A stretch of 17,611 nucleotides of DNA from JAFGJQ01 sp964586145 (lineage in GTDB: Bacteria > Planctomycetota > Phycisphaerae > UBA1845), in contig CAZPHH010000095.1 in assembly GCA_964586145.1 (NCBI GenBank), forward strand, positions 1 to 17,611, in the 5' to 3' direction. Every line of letters starts with the position of its first letter. The stretch's first letter is position 1. The position numbers and the translations under genes are program-made. Below, one piece after another: positions 1 to 8,576 of the stretch. Below the pieces are notes generated by a model. The model was given only the letters and a program-made list of their open reading frames with translations, was not told the origin of the DNA and ran no database searches.

Positions 1-112
1 GGAAAGCCGGTCCCACATAGGAAAGCCGGTCCCACATAGGAAAGCCGGTCCCACATAGGAAAGCCGGTCCCACATAGGAAAGCCGGTTCCGCAAGGAAAG
101 CTGGTCCCACAA
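1..112. repeat. Tandem array of a 19-bp repeat
   Basis: Four perfect head-to-tail copies of GGAAAGCCGGTCCCACATA occupy 1-76. Two decayed 18-bp copies follow (77-94 and 95-112), and a further degenerate trace runs to about 128. The array starts at the window edge, so its true length is unknown. There are no spacers between units. It lies just downstream of the GH16 gene's terminator-like hairpin, in non-coding DNA. The decay towards the gene-proximal end is typical of a tandem array losing homogenisation at its edge. Confidence 0.9.
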
Positions 113-132
113 GGAGAGCCGGCTCCACCGTA

Positions 133-151
133 GGGTCCGCCGTGCGGACCC
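133..151 (-). terminator. Stem-loop just after the GH16 gene
   Basis: A perfect 8-bp stem (GGGTCCGC with GCGGACCC) closes a 3-nt loop. It begins 5 nt past the GH16 stop codon at 157-159. No T-run follows on the minus strand, so it may be a Rho-assisted or 3'-protecting hairpin and not a classical intrinsic terminator. Confidence 0.55.
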
Positions 152-156
152 CGAAG

Positions 157-1644
157 TTATTCGAACGCGGATTGGAGGACCGCGAAGTCGGCCAGGTCGA
201 CGTTCGTATCGGCGTCGAAGTCGCAGCGGGCGAAACGGTCGGCCGGACAGGATGCCGGCGGCGACGAAACGTCCGGGCCCGCCAGGCATTCGGCGAAAAG
301 TACGAAGTCGGCCAGGTCCACGGTACCGTCGCGGTTGATGTCCTCCGGGTCCAGGGCGGTCAGCACGAAGCGGTTGAGGTTGTACTCGGCCGTTGTGCTA
401 TCGTTGACAAAACGCATGATCTGCTCGCCGGCAGCCAGGTCGGCGGTCGCGGTCACGGTAGTCCAACTCTGCCAGCCGCCGGTGACGGGGACGACGATGT
501 CGCCGGTCCTGTCTTCGCCGTCGAACTCCAGGTGGAACTGCCCGCCGGTGCTCTGCGACGCCACACAGGCCTCGATGAGGTATGGGCCGGCCTGCTGCAC
601 GTCCACCGTGTACTCCATCCACTCGCCGGCGCACATCCAGCCGACGTTGTAGCCGCCCTCCGTGCAAACCTCGATATCGACGCCCTCGACCGGACGGTAC
701 GCGCCGCCGTTGTTGGCTGCGTCGCAGTCGTGATACGCGACGCCCTCGCCGCCGAGGTCAAAATCCTCCGCCTCGATCAGGCCGGGGATCGCATGCGGCT
801 GGCCGAGGAACGGCGCCTGCTCGACCTCCAGCGAGTACACGCGGACCCAGTCCACCACCATCTCCTGCGGAAACTGGGAGGAGCCGTCGGGATAGCCGGG
901 CCAGTTCCCGCCGACGGCGACGTTCAGCAGAAAGTGGAACGGGCTGTCGAACGGCGCGCGGTTGTTGCCGGGCGCGCTCGCGCTGTACCAGGTGGCGCTG
1001 GTCTCCAAATGGTACGGCACGCCGTCGACGAACCACCGGATGGAGTCGGGCGCCCATTCAATGGCGTACACGTGGAAGTCATCGCCGAAGTTTGTGCCGT
1101 TGCTGAAGGACCCGCCGGAATGCACGTTGTTGGGCCAGGCGCCGCCGTAGTGAATCGTGCCGTACACGGTCGTCGCGATGTTGGTGGACTCCACGATGTC
1201 GATTTCGCCGCAGGCCGCCCAGCCGCCATAGGGAGAGTTCGTGGGCATCATCCAGAACGCCGGCCAGATTCCCTTCGTCGAGGGCAGCTTGATGCGGGCC
1301 TCGAGCCGGCCGTAGAGAAACTCCTGCTTGTTCTGCGTCCGGATGCGGGCGGAGGTGTAATCCGCGCCGGCGTACGACTCGGCCCGGGCCACGATGTGCA
1401 GCAGACCGTCGGCCACGTACAGATTCTGCGTGCGGCTGGTGTAGTACTGGAGCTCGTTGTTTCCCCAGCCGGCGGGCAGGCCGTAGGCCGTGCCGGTGCC
1501 GATCATGTATTCCCAGTTGGCGGTGTTGAGGCTGGTGCCGTCGAACTCGTCGGACCAGATGAGCGTGTACTGGGCGTGCGCGCAGGCGGAGATCGCGAAG
1601 AGTGAAACGGCCAAACCGAGGATCGCGGCGGTGGATCGGTTCAT
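157..1644 (-). CDS. Secreted GH16 endo-beta-1,3-glucanase (laminarinase-like) with CBM6 and dockerin-like modules
   Basis: This 495-residue exported enzyme probably cleaves internal beta-1,3-glucan bonds. Residues 1-24 form a signal peptide. The GH16 domain spans about 27-272 and carries the catalytic motif EIDIVE at 147-152, with nucleophile E147 and acid/base E152. The beta-bulge form of this motif and the surrounding YGTIHYGG and NVAVGGNWPGYPDG segments are typical of laminarinases. A CBM6-like carbohydrate-binding module follows (about 285-430, opening IEAEDFD). Residues 435-495 hold two dockerin-like calcium loops (DINRDGTVDLADF and DFDADTNVDLADF). The ATG at 1644 is preceded by GGAGGTG, a good Shine-Dalgarno at normal spacing. 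It lies 186 bp downstream of the DUF218-like gene on the same strand, and I could not pick out a convincing promoter there. The substrate is inferred from motif style only; other beta-glucans remain possible. Confidence 0.93.
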   Translation of the reverse strand: MNRSTAAILGLAVSLFAISACAHAQYTLIWSDEFDGTSLNTANWEYMIGTGTAYGLPAGWGNNELQYYTSRTQNLYVADGLLHIVARAESYAGADYTSARIRTQNKQEFLYGRLEARIKLPSTKGIWPAFWMMPTNSPYGGWAACGEIDIVESTNIATTVYGTIHYGGAWPNNVHSGGSFSNGTNFGDDFHVYAIEWAPDSIRWFVDGVPYHLETSATWYSASAPGNNRAPFDSPFHFLLNVAVGGNWPGYPDGSSQFPQEMVVDWVRVYSLEVEQAPFLGQPHAIPGLIEAEDFDLGGEGVAYHDCDAANNGGAYRPVEGVDIEVCTEGGYNVGWMCAGEWMEYTVDVQQAGPYLIEACVASQSTGGQFHLEFDGEDRTGDIVVPVTGGWQSWTTVTATADLAAGEQIMRFVNDSTTAEYNLNRFVLTALDPEDINRDGTVDLADFVLFAECLAGPDVSSPPASCPADRFARCDFDADTNVDLADFAVLQSAFE

Positions 1645-1830
1645 GTGTACGGCACCTCCGGTAGACCTTCTGGGGTGAACGGTTGCGGATGGTCGGCACA
1701 GCGAGGCACGCGGCCTTCGGCGCCCGGAGCATCATCCCATCGCATCAGACTCCAGGGTACCGGCTGGGCCTCGCGAATTCAACCGGCCTCGTCGATTGCG
1801 CGCGATACGCGCCGCAGGCCGTACGCGGGG

Positions 1831-2367
1831 TTATGGGCGATCTTGGGCGCCTGGCGCGGGCGGAAGGATTACGCCGCCCTGGTCGTGCAACTGTTTCATC
1901 GCGGCGGCCTCGTGGCGCTCGCGTCGCTCGCGTTCTTCCGGAGACAGCGGGGCGGCGGCGGGCAGCGTGACAACGTCGCAGCCCGGAAACACGGCGCGAA
2001 AGACGTAGTCGGCGCGCGGGCAGTGAAAATCGGACGTGATGACGCACAGCGTGCGGACGGGCCGGTCACCCAGAATCGCCCGCACGTACACGGCGTCCTG
2101 TACGGTGTTGCTGCTTTCCGCGAAGGGGAGAATGTCGTCGTCGGACACGCCGCGGCGGCGCAGGTACTCCGCCACGTAGTGAGCGTGGGGTTTGTCCGTG
2201 GTGTTGAAGGAGCGGCCCCATCCGCCGGTGATGACGATCTTGCAGCCGGGCCGCCGGCCGTACTCCGCAAGGGCACAATCCGCCCGACGGAGGGCCATCG
2301 GCGAAAGCGATCCGTCGGTCGCGTTTGGTGCGCCGAGGATGATGAGGATGTCCTGGCCGTCGGTCAC
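1831..2367 (-). CDS. DUF218/YdcF-like protein, GTG start
   Basis: This 178-residue protein matches the DUF218 (YdcF/SanA-like) family by its motif order: LGAPN (11-15), ITGGWG (46-51), ESSNTVQDA (84-92) and TSDFHCPRA (111-119). The family has a Rossmann-like fold, and its biochemical role is poorly defined; YdcF is reported to bind S-adenosylmethionine and SanA is linked to envelope integrity. Unlike SanA and many relatives, no signal peptide or membrane segment is visible, so a soluble cytoplasmic protein is expected. The likely start is a GTG at 2367, only 14 nt after the TGA of the upstream secreted-protein gene. No strong Shine-Dalgarno is visible, so translational coupling is plausible. 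No in-frame ATG lies immediately upstream. Confidence 0.82.
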   Translation of the reverse strand: MTDGQDILIILGAPNATDGSLSPMALRRADCALAEYGRRPGCKIVITGGWGRSFNTTDKPHAHYVAEYLRRRGVSDDDILPFAESSNTVQDAVYVRAILGDRPVRTLCVITSDFHCPRADYVFRAVFPGCDVVTLPAAAPLSPEERERRERHEAAAMKQLHDQGGVILPPAPGAQDRP

Positions 2368-2381
2368 GCCGGTGAATCCGA

Positions 2382-4373
2382 TCAGCGCGGGCTTGCCGGG
2401 AACAGCGTCTGGAAAACCTGGAAGTCCGACAGGTTGACGTCGCCACTGCCGTCCAGGTCCGACCGCTGTGCATGTTCAGGGGTGCAGTCGGGCAGTTGAT
2501 CGAGGCACGCCGCGAACAGTACGTAATCCTCCAGGTCGATGTCTCCATCTGCGTCGATGTCGCCGGGCTCGGGCGCCGGCAGGGGTCCGATCCACTCGAA
2601 CCGCACGGCGTCCGCGGAGACCAGCTCGGTCGGCGGCACGGCGGCCGCCAGTGTCACTTCCCCGTCACTCCCGGCGTTGAAGTTGAAATCGCCCAGCGCG
2701 TTCCACTGGTTGGCGGTGGCCGGGTCCGTCTGGTCCGCGTACACGGTGGTGGTGCCCCCGCGGTGGGCGACGGTGTACGGGGCCTGCGTCGCGCGATTGC
2801 CGCTGACGACCCACCAGGCTGACACGCGATAGCGGCCGGGATCGGGCAGGACCGGCTGCCAGGTGGCCGTCGAGGCCCCGCCGTCGCCCGCGCTGTACAG
2901 CGAGTTCGTGCCGTAGTAGCCGGGATTGGCGGATACCAGCCAGGTCCCCGTGGTGGAGAACTCGGGGTCGAGGTTGTCGACGATGACCGGGGTGATCGAG
3001 CTTTCCGAACGGACGGCGATATCGAACGGCAGCGAGGAGCCGCCGAGAATCTGAAACCGCAGGGTGACGTATCGGTCTTCGCACGGGCCGATCTCTGGCG
3101 GCCCGCCGTCCTGCGCGAAGAACGAGTATGCCGTTGAGCTGCCCCAGCCCGTCCGCACGGACTGGGCGTCCACGGCGGCATCGGCGGCCGGTGCGCCGCC
3201 GATGACCACCTGCCAGGCCAGCCCGATCAGGGCGGAGGGCTGCTCAAAGGTGATATCGACGGTGCGCGGCATGAACGGGTCGGTGTTGATCAGCCGGAAG
3301 GTGACGCGGTAGTCCTTGAGGTAGTTCCCGATGCTGTCCGGGCGCACGTAACCCGGGCGGAGAATCATGTCCGCGGTCTGCCGGCCGTCGGGGCAGGTCT
3401 GGGTGTTGATGGCGGCCATGGCCATGCGAAATCGCTCGCCGTCGGCGGACAGGTCGGCCGCATCCAGCGTGAGCAGGCTGCTTCGCCAGACGAACGTCTC
3501 CATCACGCCGGTGGCCCGCCGGTTGGCGCAGCCGCTGGGCGGCGTGTTGAGGTCGAACGGCTCGCCGGACTGGGCGCCCTGGTCCAGCAGGCTTTCCGCG
3601 AGCGATTTGTTCTGATTCACGTTGGCGCCGGGGATGGCGATCACGTACACGGTGAGGGTCGTGGGGTGCGAGCCCGGGTCGGTGTTGGTGACGACGGCCC
3701 GCACCCGGCCAAAGCAGTTGACGTTCGCACTGGTGTCGGACGAGTTGTAGGACGCGGCGAATCGCTTGGAGTACGCAATGACGTTGCCGGCCCCGGCCGC
3801 CAAGCTGACCGGCCCGACCGGCGCGTCCCAGTCGTTCTCCAGGACGCGGACGCCCAGGGTTTCAGACATCTGGATGTACCCGCCGTCCGTGACCACGACT
3901 TGCTGCGGGCTCACCTGCACGGGGCCGGTTCCGTCGTTGCGGACGTAGACCACGATGCGGCGCGGCTGGCTGCCGTCGCCCGGGCTGCTGGTGTGCCACA
4001 GCATGACATCGAAATCGCCGTCGATGGTGGTGAAGCCGCCGCTGACGATCTGCGTCCGCATGGCCAGGATGGGCTCTCCGAGCAGGTCCGGCGGCAACAC
4101 GGGCACGGTGGCGTAGAGGACGCCGGGCGTCAGAAGCCGCTCCGGCAGGTCCGATTCGATGTAGTATTGCGTGTCCGGGTGGGGCTCCAGCCCGCCCGGA
4201 AACAGGTTGTACCGGCAATGGTCGCACCCGGACGGGCTGCCCAGCGGGATCAGCGGAGGCGCGGTCTCGTCGCAGATGTCCGCCGGGGCCGGCATTGCCC
4301 ACAGAAGCGTCCCGAGCAGGACCCAGAGCGTAATTCGACGGCAGTTTCGACGGCAATCAGGCATAGATTTCAT
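2382..4373 (-). CDS. Secreted protein of unknown function with golvesin-C-like and dockerin-like modules
   Basis: This is a 663-residue exported protein with a Cys-containing basic N-region and a hydrophobic signal core (cleavage near residue 31, after PAPA). Residues of about 32-460 belong to no family I recognise; this part is beta-rich looking and has several Cys. Residues of about 464-597 (VDNLDPEFSTTGTW, GYYGTNSLYSA, SADAVRFEW) look like a golvesin C-terminal-like domain, a secreted jelly-roll module. Residues 604-658 are a dockerin-like pair of calcium loops (DIDADGDIDLEDY and DLDGSGDVNLSDF). The frame stays open to an ATG at 4478, but I prefer the ATG at 4373 because it begins the signal peptide and because a promoter candidate lies inside the longer version. 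A third ATG at 4364 is also possible. Its place between beta-galactosidase and DUF218 suggests a role at the cell surface or on glycans, which is inference only. Confidence 0.85.
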   Translation of the reverse strand: MKSMPDCRRNCRRITLWVLLGTLLWAMPAPADICDETAPPLIPLGSPSGCDHCRYNLFPGGLEPHPDTQYYIESDLPERLLTPGVLYATVPVLPPDLLGEPILAMRTQIVSGGFTTIDGDFDVMLWHTSSPGDGSQPRRIVVYVRNDGTGPVQVSPQQVVVTDGGYIQMSETLGVRVLENDWDAPVGPVSLAAGAGNVIAYSKRFAASYNSSDTSANVNCFGRVRAVVTNTDPGSHPTTLTVYVIAIPGANVNQNKSLAESLLDQGAQSGEPFDLNTPPSGCANRRATGVMETFVWRSSLLTLDAADLSADGERFRMAMAAINTQTCPDGRQTADMILRPGYVRPDSIGNYLKDYRVTFRLINTDPFMPRTVDITFEQPSALIGLAWQVVIGGAPAADAAVDAQSVRTGWGSSTAYSFFAQDGGPPEIGPCEDRYVTLRFQILGGSSLPFDIAVRSESSITPVIVDNLDPEFSTTGTWLVSANPGYYGTNSLYSAGDGGASTATWQPVLPDPGRYRVSAWWVVSGNRATQAPYTVAHRGGTTTVYADQTDPATANQWNALGDFNFNAGSDGEVTLAAAVPPTELVSADAVRFEWIGPLPAPEPGDIDADGDIDLEDYVLFAACLDQLPDCTPEHAQRSDLDGSGDVNLSDFQVFQTLFPASPR

Positions 4374-4433
4374 CGGAAGGACCCACCCCGCGTTACGGCC
4401 GGTACGGCCTCGACCCTCGTTACAGCCCCACGT

Positions 4434-4462
4434 ATTATTGAAGAAAACGGGGTCTGAATCAA
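4434..4462 (-). promoter_or_regulatory. Sigma70-like promoter candidate for the secreted-protein gene
   Basis: On the minus strand TTGATT (4462-4457) is followed after 17 bp by AATAAT (4439-4434). These match the consensus at 4/6 and 5/6 positions. Transcription would start near 4427, giving a leader of about 54 nt before the ATG at 4373. This spacing supports the shorter start over the in-frame ATG at 4478. Confidence 0.45.
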
Positions 4463-4552
4463 TGGCATCGTGCAGCACGGCCTGCGGGTAAAACGTGCCA
4501 CCACAGACGGGGAACCGCTACCGGGGCCCAGGTGGTCCGGCCAACACGTGAC

Positions 4553-4569
4553 GACCGAGGAACTCGGTC
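4553..4569 (-). terminator. Stem-loop downstream of the beta-galactosidase gene
   Basis: GACCGAG pairs perfectly with CTCGGTC around a 3-nt loop, 46-62 nt past the lacZ-like stop. A smaller 5-bp hairpin lies at 4588-4600. There is no T-run, so intrinsic termination is uncertain. Its position separates the sugar operon from the next promoter candidate. Confidence 0.35.
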
Positions 4570-4614
4570 TGACGTTTGACAACGTGCCCGACCGTGTCGG
4601 AAAGGGCGCGATGC

Positions 4615-7600
4615 TCAGCGCGGCGCGGGGGCCTGCGGTAGGCCGCGTTTGCTCAGGACGGCGGGGGAGTCCTTTGCCGGGTGGAACGCCCGCAGGCAGA
4701 GGCCGTACGCGTACGCTTGCGCGGGGAGGCGGTATTCCTCGTGCGGCAGGGCGCCCCAACTGTCGTCGCCGCCGACTCCCATCTGCCTCAGGTCCAGGTT
4801 CAGCGTCACACTGTCACTGCGTTCGATCTCGAACGGATGCTTGGGGCCTTCCAGCGCGGCCGTGGCAAACGGCAGCGCGTTGACGCTCAGCAGGGGCCGG
4901 CCGACGGCCAGCACGCCGACCTCGCCGTCGCCCGTCAGGGCAACCCAGCGAACGTCGATCTTGTTGCCGCTTTCGCCGGGCTCGGAGTAGTCGGCAAAGA
5001 ACTGCTCCGCGATGGGACCCGCGTAGGGTCCGATCCGCGCGTCGTTGCGGTCACAATATGTCTCCTGCGGGCCGGGGCCGAACCAGGCCACGTTCGCAAG
5101 CGAGCCGGCCAGGCCGACCTGCATTCCGAAGCGAGGGAGCTCGGGCAGCCCCTCGCGACCGGGCACGAAGGTCGCCTCCACGACGACGTCGCCCGAGCCG
5201 TAGAACGAGTACGTCAGCGCATATGCGCAACCCACGGCGGCCAGCGTGCCTTCGGCGCGAACGACCGCAAGCTGCGGCGCCGGCCGGCTGACGTGGAGCT
5301 GATTCAGCTTCCAACTTTGATGCGCGTCGCGCCAGACGTGCAGCCGCACTTGCATCTCATTGCCGCGGTCGTTGTCCGTCGGCGCCCGCCAGAAATGCGG
5401 ATGCAACGCGGCCGTCAGGAGTTCGGTCTGGCCGTGCTTCCAGGAGTTCAGCCAGCCGGTCCGAGCGTCGATCGTCCATCGCGATTCGCCGATTTCCACG
5501 ACGACGCCGTCCGGCCCTTCCGTAGCCCTCACCTCCGCCATCTCGTCGAGCCTGAGAACGGACACCGGCGCGGAAATCGGCAGCTTGAACTGCGCCCAGG
5601 CCATTTCCTCGCCGCGCTTCGCCCACTTCTGCTCCTGGTTCAGCCGAAACGACAGGTCAAGGAAGTACTCCGTCCCTGGCTCGGCGGCGATCTCGGGCAG
5701 GGGGACGGCCACCGTCCGGGTCTCGTGCGGGGCCAGGTCGAGACCGTCCAGCTTCCCTCCGGCAACAGCCTTTCCATCGGCCGTAACCGTCCAGACGCAG
5801 TCCACAACGTCACTCAGCGTCGTGAAGTCATACCAGTTCGTGATTTCGATTTCGCCGCGAGTCAGGTCATGCGGTTTCACCTGGACGTTCTGATAGACCT
5901 TCTTCACCTGGGCCAGGCCCGGATGCGGCCGGCGGTTGGGCGTAATGAGCCCGTTCATGCAGAAGTTGTCGTCGTGCGGCGTTCCAGGCGGGCCGAAATC
6001 GCCTCCGTACGCCCAGAACCAGCCGCGCTCGGTCCCGGGTCCGGTCCATTCGCCCTCCGGGACGGCTTCACGCAGGTCCACGTGCAGCACCAAGTCGGCG
6101 TTTGCTCGCGAGCCGGGGTCGGCGATTTCCGATTCCGTCAACGCCCGCTTGTACAGGCGTACCTCACGAATGACCGCGTTGGTCTTGCGCTCCGTACGCT
6201 GCGGGTTCGTGCCGATGCCGAGCGGATAGGTGTTTGAAGAAACAGTGCCGTTGTAGGGCGTGGCCCCGGCCGGCTTCCCGTCGACATAAAGCCGCAACTC
6301 CTCCATGGTGCGGACGCCGGCAACGTGATGCCAGTGGCCGTACCAGTCGTCCGGCACCTTGACGCTCACGCTGGTCCATTTCGGGTTGGTTTGCCCGTCG
6401 GGCGTTCCAAAGACGAAGAACTCCACGCGGTCGTCGCGCTGCTTCAGTCCGTACTGCGTGTCGCCTTTGGCGAGATACGGGCTATGTCCGTGTTCGGCCA
6501 ACGGCTTGATCCAGGCCTCGAGACTGAACTTGTCGGTCAGATCCAGGGCGGCGTGAGGGTCAAAGCGCCCGTAGCCGGTCGGCACGCCGTCGATCTCACC
6601 CTCTTTGACGAAGACGCCGGTGAGCTTCTGCGGGCTGCGGTCGCGCAGTACGTGTCGCGGCGGGACGGGTTTGCGCAGTCCCTGGTCGACCCAGTCCCAG
6701 ACGAATCCGCCCTGGAGGTGCTTCTTCGAGTAGATCAGGTCCCAATATTTCCACAGGTTGCCGTTCGAGTTGCCCATGGCGTGGCTGTATTCGCAGAGGA
6801 TGAGCGGGCGTTCCTGCGGCTTCTCGGCATACTGGGCGAGGTGGTTTGGACGCGCGTACATCGGGCAGATGATGTCGGTCGCGGGGTCGTCGCCGGCCCG
6901 CTCGTAGTGGACCGGGCGGGACGGATCGCGCTGCTTGATCCAGGCCGAGGTGGCTGCGAAGTTCGGCCCGAAACCGCCCTCATTCCCCAGCGACCAGATG
7001 ACGACCGACGGATGGTTCTTATCCCGCTCGACCATGCGGACGGTGCGGTCCATGTGGGCGGCCGCGAAGGCCGGGTCTTTCGCGAGCGTCCGCTCGTCGT
7101 AACCCATCCCGTGCGATTCGATGTTCGCCTCGTCGATCAGGTAGATGCCGTATTCGTCGCAGAAATCGTACCAGACCGGCTGGTTTGGATAGTGACACGT
7201 GCGCACGGCGTTGATGTTGTGCTGCTTCATCAGGCGGATGTCGGCGATCATTGAATCGGCGGTGATCGCGTGTCCCCGATCCGGCTCGTGCTCATGGCGG
7301 TTGACGCCCTTGAAGAGCACGACCCGGCCGTTGATCAGCAGCTCGCCGTCCTTGATCTGCACCTTGCGGAAGCCGACCTTCGCGGGAATCACTTCGACCA
7401 GCCGATCGGTGGCATCGTACTGCGACAGCACGAGGCGATAGAGGTTCGGATGTTCGGCGGACCACAGGGCCGGGGCGTCCACGCTTTGTCGCAGCTCAAC
7501 CTGCGCGGTCTGGCCCGCGGGGATGGACGCGGTGGCCGACAGTGGTGCGAACACTTTCCGGCCGTCGGGCCCGAGCAGCGATGCCGCGATGTGGGCGGTC

Positions 7601-8439
7601 GCGGGCGCGTCGCCGAAGTTGCGAACGGTGCCCTGCACGATTAGCTCGGCGTTGCGGCAGGCGTCGTCCAGGTCGGCACGGACTTCCAGGTCCCAGACGT
7701 GCACGTCGCTCACCGCCAGCAGGTACACGTCGCGGAAGATCCCGCTGAGTCGCCAGAAGTCCTGGTCCTCCAGGTATGACCCGTCGGACCAGCGATAGAC
7801 CTCGACGGCCAGCAGGTTCTCGCCCGGCTGGACATACTTCGTGATGTCAAACTCCGCGTCCGTTCGGCTGCCCTTGCTGAAACCGACCTGCCGGCCGTTC
7901 ACCCAGACGTAGAACGCCGACTCCACGCCCTCGAACCGCAGCAGAACGTGCCGGCCCTGCCACTCCGCGGGCAGGTCAAACGTCCGGCGATAGGAGCTGA
8001 CCGGGTTGTTGTCCGCCGGGATGTTGGGGGGATCGGCGATGCCCCACGGGTACTTGACGTTCGTATAGATGGGAACGCCGCAGCCTTGCAGCTCTACGTT
8101 GGACGGTACGGCAATCCGGGCCCACGCGGAGTCGTTGAAATCGCGGCGATAGAACTCGACCGGCCGGTCGGCCGGCCGGGGCGCCCAGTGAAAGGCCCAC
8201 GTGCCGTTCAGCGTGCGGTGCCACGCCGAGTTTGCAGGCTGCCCGGTCAGGGCGGTCGCAACGTCTGCGTAAATGCACCGCACGGCGCGCGGGGGTTCGC
8301 GGTTGATGCCGGTGACGCGCGGATTGAGCCACGGAAGGGCCTCGGTTGCGGTTGCCATTTGAACACCCATCCAGAATGACGCAACGGCCGCTGCCGTGAG
8401 AAGACGCTTCTGAAGTGACCGTTGAACGGGCGCGCCCAT
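4615..8439 (-). CDS. lacZ: Exported GH2 beta-galactosidase with a LamG-like insert in the catalytic barrel
   Basis: This 1274-residue protein hydrolyses terminal beta-galactosides such as lactose. After a signal peptide (about residues 1-33) come the GH2 sugar-binding domain (about 73-246), an Ig-like domain and the TIM barrel (from about 364). E. coli LacZ active-site motifs are intact: IESHGM with metal ligands E441 and H443, WSLGNEGG with acid/base E487, and ILCEYSHAMGN with nucleophile E550. After GGFVWDWVDQ (577-586) about 210 residues are inserted, with a LamG/concanavalin-like core at about 605-775. The barrel then resumes at AYGGDFG. A DUF4981-like domain and the small-chain domain (about 990-1260) follow. 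The frame is open to 8871, but the ATG at 8439 has AAGGAG 9 nt upstream and begins the signal peptide. It is the third gene after the symporter and mutarotase genes, 134 bp behind the latter. Confidence 0.95.
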   Translation of the reverse strand: MGAPVQRSLQKRLLTAAAVASFWMGVQMATATEALPWLNPRVTGINREPPRAVRCIYADVATALTGQPANSAWHRTLNGTWAFHWAPRPADRPVEFYRRDFNDSAWARIAVPSNVELQGCGVPIYTNVKYPWGIADPPNIPADNNPVSSYRRTFDLPAEWQGRHVLLRFEGVESAFYVWVNGRQVGFSKGSRTDAEFDITKYVQPGENLLAVEVYRWSDGSYLEDQDFWRLSGIFRDVYLLAVSDVHVWDLEVRADLDDACRNAELIVQGTVRNFGDAPATAHIAASLLGPDGRKVFAPLSATASIPAGQTAQVELRQSVDAPALWSAEHPNLYRLVLSQYDATDRLVEVIPAKVGFRKVQIKDGELLINGRVVLFKGVNRHEHEPDRGHAITADSMIADIRLMKQHNINAVRTCHYPNQPVWYDFCDEYGIYLIDEANIESHGMGYDERTLAKDPAFAAAHMDRTVRMVERDKNHPSVVIWSLGNEGGFGPNFAATSAWIKQRDPSRPVHYERAGDDPATDIICPMYARPNHLAQYAEKPQERPLILCEYSHAMGNSNGNLWKYWDLIYSKKHLQGGFVWDWVDQGLRKPVPPRHVLRDRSPQKLTGVFVKEGEIDGVPTGYGRFDPHAALDLTDKFSLEAWIKPLAEHGHSPYLAKGDTQYGLKQRDDRVEFFVFGTPDGQTNPKWTSVSVKVPDDWYGHWHHVAGVRTMEELRLYVDGKPAGATPYNGTVSSNTYPLGIGTNPQRTERKTNAVIREVRLYKRALTESEIADPGSRANADLVLHVDLREAVPEGEWTGPGTERGWFWAYGGDFGPPGTPHDDNFCMNGLITPNRRPHPGLAQVKKVYQNVQVKPHDLTRGEIEITNWYDFTTLSDVVDCVWTVTADGKAVAGGKLDGLDLAPHETRTVAVPLPEIAAEPGTEYFLDLSFRLNQEQKWAKRGEEMAWAQFKLPISAPVSVLRLDEMAEVRATEGPDGVVVEIGESRWTIDARTGWLNSWKHGQTELLTAALHPHFWRAPTDNDRGNEMQVRLHVWRDAHQSWKLNQLHVSRPAPQLAVVRAEGTLAAVGCAYALTYSFYGSGDVVVEATFVPGREGLPELPRFGMQVGLAGSLANVAWFGPGPQETYCDRNDARIGPYAGPIAEQFFADYSEPGESGNKIDVRWVALTGDGEVGVLAVGRPLLSVNALPFATAALEGPKHPFEIERSDSVTLNLDLRQMGVGGDDSWGALPHEEYRLPAQAYAYGLCLRAFHPAKDSPAVLSKRGLPQAPAPR

Positions 8440-8557
8440 CGAGGGATACTCCTTCATCGAAGACCGGTACACGGAACGACCGCCGTTCGGCCGTTGCCGT
8501 CCGGGCCCCCGTGCGTGGTTTCGCTTCTCTGCCCTCAGACGGCGGTTCCGGGCACCC

Positions 8558-8576
8558 TGACGGGCAACCCCCGTCA
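8558..8576 (-). terminator. Hairpin over the galM stop codon
   Basis: TGACGGG pairs perfectly with CCCGTCA (7 bp) around a 5-nt loop. The 5' arm on the minus strand begins with the galM TGA stop itself. It sits in the 134-bp galM-lacZ gap and could attenuate or stabilise the operon mRNA. No T-run follows. Confidence 0.35.

Noticed and set aside
1..112. CRISPR array
   Set aside because: The 19-bp units are contiguous with no spacers, and no cas gene is in the window.
142..1605. A 487-codon open frame on the plus strand opposite the GH16 gene
   Set aside because: It is antisense to a convincing GH16-CBM6-dockerin gene, is rich in Val/Arg/Gly/Ala without family motifs, and is the usual mirror frame of a GC-rich gene.
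3666..4457. A 263-codon plus-strand frame opposite the 663-residue secreted protein gene
   Set aside because: It lacks motifs and a ribosome site, and the opposing frame has a signal peptide and recognisable modules.
4681..6237. A 518-codon open frame on the plus strand opposite the beta-galactosidase gene
   Set aside because: It mirrors an intact GH2 gene and shows no recognisable domain or signal.
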